Positions 27,950 through 38,996 of a DNA stretch of 64,000 bases are shown piece after piece (position 1 is the first letter of the stretch; every line of letters begins with the position of its first letter). Position numbers and translations under genes: made by a program. The stretch comes from Eretmocerus hayati (lineage: Eukaryota; Arthropoda; Insecta; Hymenoptera; Aphelinidae): the NCBI GenBank assembly GCA_029851415.1, contig CM056741.1, positions 150,028,522-150,092,521 on the forward strand. The letters run 5' to 3'. A model generated the notes under the pieces. The model saw nothing but the letters and a program-made list of their open reading frames with translations, was not told the DNA's origin and ran no database searches.

Positions 27950-29857
27950 GATTACGGTTCGTATTTGATTTTAGACGCATTTTCAGATGATTAAACGACT
28001 AGTTGACACATTTCGTGATCTGGAGCCAAAGAATACACGAGGGAATCAGATTTTTCCTAGATCAGATAAGTTATTTCTGACTCCAAATTTGTCTTACGGT
28101 GTTGTCTACCGGAGTGATGTTGGAAGACGCGTTTATCTGGTCGGCTGAATGATGTGTCACGTGGAGGCTCCTGGAAAATCGAGAGGCTTGTGAAAAAAGT
28201 ATGCGATCGAATCTATATATATGGAAACCGCGGAGATCTGAACCCAAATCTCCTTCGCAGTATCTAACTGTTCTTCCTGATAGATCACGACCGATCATTT
28301 CACTATCGTACTTATCGACTCACACTTTCAGGGATAGAATTCGAAAATGTTTGCTTGCTTCTATCCGGAGCTCGACGCACGATGACAATGTCACAAAAGT
28401 GAACTCGACAGTTTTTCTATTTGTGAAAATCCATACTATCTATTCATCTACATCAATTTTCCTTCCTATTAGTGCTCACTAATTATAAATCTTCTTCTCT
28501 GATATTACGGTTAAGGTTCATTCAGGTTTAACAATTCTAATTTCTGTCTATTCTATCTCATATGAGTAGTAGAAAGGGAATCGGGTCACTCTATCCCGAT
28601 ATGAGAGCTGTATAATTTCCCGTGCTCTCCACAGTAGATGGATCTATCCTTCCATACCTTCCAAGAGCTCTGTTTTATTCAATAGAAGATATGGCATTGT
28701 CAGCTAATCCACTCGTATCATCCTGTTATGTCGTGACGTTTGAGAGAACAATCGAAGAGAATCCATCATCTTGAATGAGATTTATAGAGCTCAAGCTTGT
28801 CTCATACCATGAACAATTTCATAGTGTACCTTGGGAATGCATCCTTTTATCTAAAAGAAGTCCTTGCTGAAGGCGGAAGTTTGATTCAGACCCTGTTAGA
28901 GTATCGTATTTTTCTAACATGGTTTCTATCGTAACAAATAGCTTGCACTTGACCATGAATTCGAGCCGATGGCTCTGCCGATGGTGTCAATGTTAAGGAT
29001 CCAATAGAGTCTGGGCTTTGACGTAGATTGAGATATTCTTGTATCGGTAGATAAATTGAATGCAATTTTATCCATTGCTAAACAGAGATACCATGACCAA
29101 GGTCAGTTCGATCCATCTCAACCAATGACGGTAATTATGTCGATTCTTGATGGAGAATCGATTTTTCTTTTAAGGAAAGGATTCTGTTGTTTGAGCAAAC
29201 AATCCACTTGAAATAGGCCTCTATCTTGTGTATTCGATTGATTAATCAAAATTCAATTTTGACGCCGATGTTAGGGTGTAGGTCTGATATATCGAGGAGT
29301 AAAAATATATCCGAGCTAGGAAAAAAAGAAGGTTGGTGGAAATAATCGAGATAAAAATAAGCTCACGAGCTTGCACGTTGGTTAAAAGTTGGATATACCA
29401 CTACCAAGTAGATGGTACACGCCCTAAGGGGGACGCGTGTGCGATCTTTTTTCAGGCACACAATTAAAGTTGGGTTGATAATTGAGAATGTCTCGCACAC
29501 GAAAAGTTGGTGTGCTCATTGTCATGCATAAGGGCACGCGATGCTCTCTGAAGTCACGCTTGTAATTTATGTCCCCCATTCTACCAAAAAACCTTTCTCG
29601 CTGTACAAAAACCAGTTGCCTATATTTTCAGAGTAGCTGATTAAAGTGAGACTATGCTGGGAAGCTCGTGAATCGATGAGAATTTAATCTCGCTTTAATT
29701 CATTCAAACAATGCACTCGGCTTGCATCGCTGTAGGTCGACGTTATTCTAGAGGATGTAGGAGCTAGCGTGAAATAAAAGGTATGATTAATTAAGCTTAG
29801 AGGAAACTTTTTTCAAGGTCAAAAGTCCCTTTTGACCTTGAAAATTTTCTCTAGCTG
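27950..29857. other. Intergenic DNA, one strong hairpin
   Basis: No gene recognised. A hairpin lies at about 29801-29853: arms reading AGGTCAAAAG and CTTTTGACCT around a 4-base loop, with further pairing outward. See findings. Confidence 0.5.
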
Positions 29858-31431
29858 TTTCAGGCCCTGATCAGGCAAAATCCGAGATAATCATTCTAGC
29901 CTGATTATCCCAAGCCAATATTTTCAACATTCCCGAAGTATGTTTTCTTATGCAGAACTGCACACTCTTTGCAATGAAACTCGTAGGAAGTTGTTTTTTA
30001 GCTGTTTCATGCGTTTCTGGATCAATTTTCTAGTTTTTCATTTTGGCTAATCAGAAAACATTGATTCTTGCGCATGTGCGTGGTTGTACGATTTTGAAAG
30101 TAACTCCAATCGAAATCTGAGGAAAGTTTCTGCAATATGACCACTTGCTGAGCTTAATTTGGTCGACTGTGACTGACGAGAAACGATTTCTTAGACATTA
30201 AGGTGGACCACACCACCAACAGCTTGGATGCAGGGAAAGTGCTCGAATCGGCTCATCGCAAAGATCATGCAATTTTGCATGAGAAATAATATTTTGGAAG
30301 CATTGGAAAAACCCGTTTAACCTCTTCGCGAATTTGTCCACATACGTGGACGCGTCTTTGGATGATGCCAGTAAATTCCACTCTCAAGATATCACCAAAA
30401 TTCTTGTGAAGCTCTCTCCTCTAGCCCAAAATCAATGATTCGCTCGAGTTTACTCTTTGGTAAACCCATTTTTACTACCTGTTTGATGCAAATTAATTGT
30501 ATTGAAAAATTAAATTTTTCGAAAAATGTAAATCTTGAGCTTAATACTCGAATATGAGGTTTAAAAATCATGCAAGAGGATCCAAACATCCTCTTTGAGT
30601 ACACGAAACTATTGCCACAAGAAAGGATGCATAATGTTGAAGTATACGAAACTACGAGGCTCTCGAAGTTTGGCCTCATACGTGTACACCGTGGATTCGA
30701 GGAGTTCGGGTGGGCCAGTTTGTCCTGAGTGTATGGAGAGGTTCTATACAAGGACGTGTAGAGTTTTTCTCGTCATACTCTTTGCCACGATCACATTATG
30801 GGATTCGATTATGATTAGGACTTTCCAGGGAATTGTTCAGGTCCAAGTTTTTATATTTTCATGATTTATTGATAGTGAAGATGGAATTGTGTTGTATAGT
30901 CTCACAATGGAAATGTCATGTTATGAGAGTATGTTATACGCTGTTTAGTTCTTACTCATCAAACTTGTGCAGTCGAATTCCTTCTATGATTTCTTTCCAT
31001 GACTCCACGGTGTCCACATACGTGGACATGGTCAAAAATACAATATAACGACTAATTTTTCCATCTGTTTGAAGCTCAGAGAACTTTTCAACGTTAGAGT
31101 TGATGAAAATCATCGAGAAATAATTTTTTCTACCACGTGAAATAGGTGCGTGCACGAAGAGGTTAATACAATTTTCCAATGTTTCGGTGCTTACAGAGTT
31201 GCACAAAGTAGTAGTCGCGCCTCTTTCATCACGGTGCGCTTCTGAGGAGGATGAGTTTTCCAAAATTGTCAAAACTTCCTAGCAATCATTCCAACCCTCG
31301 CCTGCGTCTCAGGTCAGAAACCAATCGCCCAGAAGCGAGCTACAAGCTCACGAACCCGCTGTGAAATATACTATTTTGAGATAATCAGGGTAGTCTGGTT
31401 TTCTCGGATCCTGGCTGATCAGGGTTTGAAA
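29858..31431. mobile_element. Old inverted-repeat element, interrupted by a piggyBac-like insertion
   Basis: A block of about 56 bp at 29858-29913 (CCCTGATCAGG ... CTGATTATCCC) recurs inverted at 31377-31431 (GATAATCAGGG ... CTGATCAGGG). The segment between contains the TTAA-flanked element at 30321-31162, so that element appears nested. Similarity outside these blocks is weak, so the true ends are not fixed and no target duplication is claimed. Confidence 0.45.
30321..31162. mobile_element. piggyBac-like non-autonomous element (TTAA target)
   Basis: It is flanked by TTAA at 30317-30320 and 31163-31166. Short terminal repeats read CCTCTTCG inward from both ends. Each side also carries a subterminal GTCCACATACGTGGAC palindrome (about 30337 and 31014). 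No transposase motif in the 842 bp; the frames inside (for example 30392-30751 minus) resemble nothing I know. Confidence 0.6.
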
Positions 31432-33473
31432 TGGATAAACAAAAATTTTCAAATTCCTCATCAATAGGTTATCCCAAGATCGTTTGGGAGGTGTAAACTG
31501 CGTTGGATGATCTCGAGCTAAACTAGAGATAAATGCAATTCACTAAATAAAATCAAGATTATTTGATTGTGGTTCCTCCTAGTAGGTGAAAAGTTCATAT
31601 TATGGACTATAGAATCGAATGACTATCACGTGAAACCGATCGGAGACATCGTTCTTAAATGAAATCCATCATAGGAGATTACACTACTATCTTTGAGTCC
31701 ATCTGCAACCAGAGTTATATCATTTCTGAAAAGCAAATACTTCCGGAAATGTGGAATGTAAACGACCGTGCTGAAAATATAGGCTTCAACACGTGCATGT
31801 TTTGAATGGTTCACTTGTATGATGAGGTGTTGTAGCTGAAATCACAGAGTCGGTCTTAATTGGTGCGTTCGGGCGCAACACGAGTGGCCAACACGTTTAA
31901 CAACCTCAGAATGGCGTTTGGAGTGAATGCGGGATCCTACGGTTTTGGCCAATGTCCAATCAGTTGTCGAGGGCATTTCCGTAGACCTGAATTTCGGAGC
32001 TATTGCTGACCTCGATCTCTCATTCCTTTCGAGAAAGACTTTTAATTAATGACTGAAATAGTGACAAGGGCTGATCACGCCCAATTTTTTACTTCAAGTT
32101 TTTCAACATCTTTCGTTCACACCTCTCAAGCTCTTACGCCAGAAGTACGTGCACTGGATCTTATAATACCTCTCAAGAAGTTTCCTATCTGTCTACTAGT
32201 AGAGATGGAGAAGAAATTTTCTTCGACTAGCAAGTTTTACAAATTGAATTCCGCTTTGATCGATGTTCATGACTGTGGTGCGAAAACTTGGTCTGTTAGA
32301 TATATCTTTAAAAAATCCAGAAATGTAAATTTTCGTCTCTCGTGCACGTTACATCTCACAAACTGCTCATATCTTAAAACACACAGACTGCTTGTGAAGT
32401 TTACAAAGAGTGAGTAATAATTAATTTGGAAGATTTGGGACGAATTAGTGATCGTACGCGTCAGATCTCTCAAATAGTTGAGATGTACAAATCACAATGT
32501 CTGAAAATATTGCGTTGAAGTCATCATTATCCGCCATCGTAATGTCATAGGAGGGCTGCATCGTTGACCCCTTAACTTCCAATTTCAGGATTTCTGAATT
32601 TCCCTCTCAAAAAATCTCAAGAAATATTTGTCATGAGTTACAAGTAAATAGTCCTCGGATTGAAAGATGATGTGTCGATAATAATGTTTAACAATGCATA
32701 AAATATTTGTTAGAATTACGTGGTTGAGTTCCATTCTCAAGTGGTTTCGACAGAGCCGGCTTTCGAGTGCTGAAGTTTTTTTTCAAATGACAAAGATTCA
32801 ACATCAACCTCGTGAAGTCAAAAATTTATAGGAAGAGTCATTTGTACGGGAAAGATGGAGATTTGAATCCTAGCTCAAGTGGAGTAGTATGCGCGAGGAA
32901 AAACTAATTAGATATTGCTCGCGTGAGACGCAACAAGAAATACGGTATTATAGCATTTTATACTTGAGTTTGGCGATATCTAAGGGTTTCTTGCATAAGA
33001 ATTGATGAACGTTGCCAATCCTGCGGATCATAACTCAATTACTTGAAGGTCTGTTTACTTCGTTCATTGACTTTCTCAAGCCCAAGAGTGGCTCACAATA
33101 TGGTATAAGCTATTAGACGACAACGCCAGCTTTTTGTTACGTGTGATAACTATTAGATTTCGACATTCCTGAAGTTGCATGGCTGTATTCTCACTTGCTT
33201 CTCTTATGTTCCCAAATACTTATTAATTTATTCGACAAGGAGCTGTTCTGATATTTCATGGAGGGGCTGATACTTAGAGGCTTCATCATTGTGTGGCGCC
33301 AAGTCATTCGCAGGTTTTGATGAATATGAAGAAAAAGAAGCTTACTGTACCCCAAGCTCAAGAAGTCACACTTTCTTGCAGGAATTCGTACAACTGCTTG
33401 CTTTTGGCGTGCCTGGAATTGCCTTAGAGCCACGTATCGACATTTTCATATTCAGGATTCTTGGTATTATAGC
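31432..33473. other. Intergenic DNA, unassigned open frames
   Basis: A plus-strand frame of 122 codons at 32049-32417 is the longest. It has no motif I recognise and no supporting promoter or splice sites. Nothing else identified. Confidence 0.4.
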
Positions 33474-33475
33474 TA

Positions 33476-34399
33476 CACCGCCGGTCAGAAGTTTCAGGAC
33501 ACCCAAAATTTTCTTTCCCGATTTTGTAAGTGGAACTACGAGGTACTGCGAGTCCGAAAAAAACTTCATCATGGCTTATTTTGAAGGCCTTTTTACGCAC
33601 TTCAAGATGGAGTTATTCATTTTTATCAGTGCAAATCTGGGTATTCCCGATTTGAGCTTGAAAAAGTGCCGATTTCTATGGTTTTTGGAAGAATGTCCTG
33701 GCTCCGGTAGCTCAAAGGTACAGGAATATTCTGGAATGGATCATAAAAGACTTGAAAGTACAAGTCTAGAGCTTTAGAATCCGTTTTTCAACATCCTTCT
33801 ACGTCACTTCTACTCCGAGCTATGACATTTTGTGTGAACAAAGATTTTCGGCAAAAAGTAACACCTAAATTCGAAAAAAACAGACAAATGCGTTTGAAGG
33901 TTAATATGATCTCTGATCCTGGTATCTATCTTTTGAGCCAAGATCAGAAGAATGAAAAACTTTCAGCACATTCCCCAAAAATAAATTTCTTCGTCATTTT
34001 TTAATAAGGTTGCTATTTTTTTGGGAAAACTCTCCTCAGAGAAAATATCATACCTCGGAGTAGAAGTAACGTAGAAGGATGTAGGAAAACGGATTTTAAA
34101 GCTTCAGACTTGCACTTTCAGGTCTTTTCAGATCTATTCCGGAATATTCCTGTACCTCTGAGCTACCGGGGCCAGAAGATTCTTCCAAAACTCATCGAAA
34201 TTTGCACTTTTCCAAGCTCAAATTGGGAAGATCCAAATTCGTATTGATGGAAGTGAATAATGCCATCTTAAAGGACGTGGAAAGACCTTCAAAATGAGAT
34301 TTGATGAAATCCTATTTGATCAAGTGAAGACTCGTAGATCCACTTACAAAAGTGGAAAAAAAAAATTTTTAGGTGTCCTGAAACGTTTGACCGGCAGTG
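33476..34399. mobile_element. Palindromic Tc1/mariner-like non-autonomous element, copy 2
   Basis: TA flanks at 33474-33475 and 34400-34401. Termini read inward CACCGCCGGTCAGAAGTTTC and CACTGCCGGTCAAACGTTTC, matching copy 1 at 2796-3718. Length is 924 bp against 923 bp. The central loop, near 33840-34040, is homologous to that of copy 1 but inverted relative to it. No transposase. The 162-codon frame starting at 33289 enters the element from outside and is not considered a gene. Confidence 0.8.
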
Positions 34400-34401
34400 T
34401 A

Positions 34402-36435
34402 GGTTTTATCAAGTTTGGATTTTGTGTTACATCGTAACCTCGCAGGATGGACCGTTCTGTGAGGGAGATAGAAAGAAGTTTGAAGTTAGTTCAAAGTTTC
34501 TCACGTAGCTACTTCCTCCGTATTGCAGTTTCATGTTGAGTAAGATAGCACTAGTGTGCCAGATTGTGTACGTAACATCTCTTGAGAGTGGCAGTACTCA
34601 ACGGTCGATCAAAATTGACTGGATTTGCTGCTTACCTCGGGGGGATGATCTAATATTGCCGAGTAAAACTAGAATGAATATTTCAGCCCAGAGGATGTGA
34701 ATTATAAACTTACATGAATCCTTATACATGAATACTTGTTGAATTTGCTGGTTGAAAATCCAACACTCTATACAGTATATAACTGATACAAAGGTAGTGT
34801 TAACGCTTTCAATTGAGAATGAGACGTTGCATCAATTTTGCGTGATAAAGTAGGGATCCAGAGTGATTTTTCTAAGCCCAATTCGTGTGTTGGAATGTGA
34901 AATTTCGCCAATAAATCTGGAGCCATGAAATTAAAATCCTTCGAAACGTGTAATGTTAAGAGTACTTCTGTCAAATTGTAAGCAATCAGGTAATTGAAAA
35001 ATTTTTCAAAAAAATACTCATATCCATAGGGTAACAGACAATATCAGAATAATGAGACCAAATTCTGTTCGATGACACATTGAAGTTAATAAAGAAGTCA
35101 ATGTTGATTAATGACCATCCTCTTCCAAAGTAATGAAACCTTGACATGTCTATTGCTCTTTTGAATTCGGTATATTTTTATTTGGAGCTATAGCAAACCC
35201 AGAAAAAAACAGAATTATCGAGCAGAAGAAGAGAAAATGATGAAAATTAGGTCACGAGGCACCAGTTTACGTAGATATTTCTGGTACTTTTATATAGCCG
35301 TGTATCGGTTAGCGCTTGCGCGTGTGAAAATTTTGTTCGCAAGCTTGACGCATGATTCACGCTTGAGAAATTCGTTTTCCATGATTAAACATAACAGATG
35401 TAAACATTCCACACTGTTTCGTGTGTTTTACTTGTATAAATGTTGCAAAACGTGCGTTGTAAGCATTGTAGAGAAGCTTAGAGAAAGCGCTCACAGTGAT
35501 GCTAATTTTGATTCTAAGCTCAAAACTGATGCATCTTCGACATCTACAATCAAATACCTACTCACGCTGCATATGTGGGCAGTGGCATAGATTTAGCAAA
35601 GTATTAGACTCTGGTAGGTATGAACTCACTTGAAAGCAAGCTGACTCGAAAATCTCGTCAATTTTGCTGTTGCATGGATAGATTTTTTGGCATAGTGTGA
35701 CTATTGCTCCCGGCTCAAATCAGAAAATTGGCGTTTAGTCGCCCTGATACCAAAAGTAGTATATGAACTATTCTGATAACTTCGATTTGACGAACCACAA
35801 TCTTTCGATGATTACCTCAGGCAATTTTATCCTCCGATAATCTGCGACGATGGATCAGGAGTTATCAGAAATTACCTAAGAATTTTTTGAGTTGTACTAC
35901 CCTATTTGAGGCGAATAGACATAATTCGCTTCGCGTATAAAATCCTCCTCTCCACCAAAATAGTCATCTTTCAAGTCGTTCTTCTAATCTTGCAAAAAAC
36001 TAGAATTGATATGATTGAGAACCTCTCCAAAACTTTTAGAGGATTTTTTGGTTCCGTGAAATTCAGACCCTCAATCTCGAAATTCGAGACAACTCAGATG
36101 ATGAGAAATTTCCAACAAGATCCATAAATGCCCAATAGTAACGGTATGGATAGTGCAATAATGGTCACGTATCTCAGAGTTACTCTCCACTAATACCCTT
36201 CTCATTTTAGAACTTTCCCAACTAGATCATGAGAGTATATGTCTATGTAATTATAATTCAGAGATGAGAAGAGGAACGGTGTAATGAATTGTACATCTCT
36301 CCTGAGTGCGTTTTGGCTTGTAATTTTGACCGTAAAACAACATTGGCTAATGGAATGAAATCCATAAAGTCTTGAAGATCGATAGAAATGAAGTTGGTTT
36401 TGGGTATGAAGTGAATTTCTCGTTAACAAATGAGT
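34402..36435. other. Intergenic DNA, unassigned open frames
   Basis: Frames of 117 codons (35237-35590 plus) and 155 codons (36202-36669 minus, running into the next repeat cluster) have no recognised motif. No splice structure was found. Confidence 0.4.
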
Positions 36436-37290
36436 AGTACCGTCAAATCGGGTGATTTTGCTACGGTGGGTGCAACTTTGGTACACTCCTGAAAGATGAC
36501 TTCCAAAGATGAGTTCGACAAGGTAAATGATTCTATCGCTCTGAAACTTATTCTCTCCTCTTGACACACTCATGAACAGTGTGTTGAGCCACCGTGGATC
36601 CCGCGTAGATGATGGTGGTTGTTTGCTGAAGCGTTTTGTAAATACCCGAGTGGTCCAGTTAATGGTCAAGAACTGTTCCAGAACAAACTACGGCTGAACA
36701 GATGTACATTTTGATCACATATATCACCGTATTGGAGAAACCATTAGGGTCTTCACAACATTTGGAAATTTAATGAATGAAAAAGAGGAAAAAAACCATT
36801 AAAAAGTGTACCAAAGTTACCCCACTCTAAGTAAGAAGCATTACCGTGGGGTAACTTCAGTGCACCTTTGTATGACAGCTTCTTCTCAACTCATCTTTAG
36901 TCGAGTGATGGTCTATGAGGTATTCAAATAGCTTGAGGACAAGACTTCTGAATGATTAAAATTGGCCACGTACACGGATATACACGAAACGAATGCGAAT
37001 AACGACTTTCATTAGAATTAATTCATTCATATGGTGGTGGGTAGAATTGAAATATTTTGTAAGTGTACCAAATTTGCCTAATCGGGGTCTAACTTTGGTA
37101 CACTTGCAAAACTGACAACAACTCTGGTTAGACACATCAAATTATTATTTTGCAGCCCGTCAATTAAAAGCTGAGACTGTAAGCTTTCAATTGACTACTG
37201 ATTATAGTGGGTTTTGTTAATGCATGTCGAAATGCTAAGCCAAACAAAATAAAAAATACCAAATTCGTACCAAAATTACCCAATTTTCCA
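36436..37290. repeat. Cluster of six GTGTACCAAAGTTACCCC-like motifs
   Basis: Copies or close variants lie at about 36465-36486 (reverse), 36806-36823 (forward), 36847-36865 (reverse), 37063-37078 (forward), 37084-37103 (reverse) and 37266-37281 (forward). Two forward/reverse pairs face each other closely enough to form hairpins. The arrangement suggests termini of one or more nested MITEs, but no single element with a clear target duplication could be drawn. Confidence 0.6.
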
Positions 37291-37798
37291 AAATGATGTG
37301 AAGATACAATGAAAAATGATTAACTCATGGAATTCAAATGGCTTGGTTCGAATATATAGTCGGGAGATACCTTCGTGTATTCTCAACGGAGTTTCATCAC
37401 GATGCAAGTGTCCATTCCCGGGAGAATCTTGGTTTTGTGCGTTCCAACATCATGTCAAGTATGTTGAATGGTGTGAGGTCTGATCAACTCGAGTTAGCAA
37501 GGAGCACGTGAGTGTCAAGAACGAAGAGAATTTCAGTAACAGACAAAACCAGTAATCCTACCCTTATGAGAACTCGAAATAGAAAAAAAGGCCTATTTTA
37601 AAATTATATCATTGGAAGACTCCAAAATTCGAGCGTAAAAAGAGCGTTTACGGATCTCAAATGGTTTGCTTACATTCGTTGAATTCTCAGGTTATAATAA
37701 ATTGACCCAAATCATAATCGCATCTGAATGAACAGAAGTGAGTTCTGAATCCATTCAGGATGATGAAAATATGTCATTCAAGTTTGCAGCTAGCCTAT

Positions 37799-38419
37799 CC
37801 CATGTAAAAAATGGGAACCCTATGATCATATATGAACATGCGGTCCAAGGACCCTATGACCATATATGAACATCTATGAAACGATTTTCAAAATATTTAA
37901 AATCCGACAAGTTGTTACGGTTGCATTTTCAGGGAATATCACATCAAAAAGTCACGATGCTGATCTTGCATAACCGAGAAAATCTCCAGGAGTTCATTAA
38001 GTAATTGAATCAAAATGATGTGTAAGTAATATCATTCTCCTACTAGAAAAAAAAAATTTCAATTTCCAAGATTCAAGACGTTTGGCAAATTAGTGACCAA
38101 TCTGCACAATTTGTTAGATCATAATTTTGAGAAATATTACATTTATGCAGGTTCGTCACCAATGAGCCAAACGTTTTTGATCTTGGGAATTAAAATTGTT
38201 TCTATTGAGATATATAATGATATCACTTACAGATCGTTTTAATTCAATTACCTATAATGAACTCTTGGAGATTTTCTCGGTTATGCAAGATCAGCACCGT
38301 GGCTTTTTGATGTAATATTCCCTGAAAATGCAACCATTTCATAGATGTTCATGTATGGTCATAGGGTCCTTGGACCCCCTGTTCATATATGATCATAGGG
38401 TTCCTGTTTTTACATGGGG
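37799..38419. mobile_element. Foldback element with duplicated arm motif
   Basis: The left end CCCATGTAAAAA and right end TTTTTACATGGGG are reverse complements. Homology continues inward over about 270-310 bp per arm to a short loop near 38115-38149. Each arm carries two copies of CCTATGATCATATATGAACA or a close variant, spaced about 35 bp. The left arm has about 45 extra bases (near 37880-37925) with no partner on the right. No coding capacity. Confidence 0.75.
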
Positions 38420-38501
38420 TGCTCCCATCTTAGTAATCTGTAGTTATCTGGAGTCTATTCTGCAATAACATTCAATTTAATGCAGAAACGTAGGGATAAA
38501 A

Positions 38502-38996
38502 ATCATATTTTTACATGACTCGGCTAATGCAAGCTAATTTCAATCAACGGATCTGTTGATTAAGTGACATAGATCGATATTGGTTTACTCCAATTCATAT
38601 ACAACCGAGATGAAAACCTTTCTCGCGAGTAGCTGCAAAAGCCTTCGTGTAACGTATAAGCCCGATCAAACTCATGACCATCAAGCCACTTTGGCTAGGT
38701 GACTTCGGGGGCCAACCTCTACTCGGATCTCTTCAGCCCCCCTGAAGAGTCTGATCCGGAGAGGAAAGACGAAACGCACCAACATCTAGCGTAGATTCAA
38801 AATTTTTCGTTATTCATCTCATTTTCATGTATTTGAAATTTCATCAAAATCCTTCAAGTTGCGACACCCAGATTGCGAGTCGCTTTGAAGGTACATAGAT
38901 CGAATTGGAGTAAACCAATATCGATCTATGTCACTTAATCAACAGATCCGTTGATTAAAATTAGCTTGCATTAGCCGAGTCATGTAATGATATGAT
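38502..38996. mobile_element. Element with 85-bp near-perfect terminal inverted repeats
   Basis: The left repeat (38512-38595, from TACATGACTCGGCTAATGC to CCAATTC) matches the right repeat (38901-38986) as a reverse complement with very few differences. Weaker pairing extends about 10 bp further out. The 305-bp interior is more GC-rich and has no ORF of note. It is probably a non-autonomous DNA transposon; the superfamily is not assigned. Confidence 0.75.

Noticed and set aside
33289..33777. 162-codon plus-strand ORF
   Set aside because: Its second half is the arm of the Tc1-like palindrome and its first half is unrelated flanking DNA; it crosses a transposon boundary.
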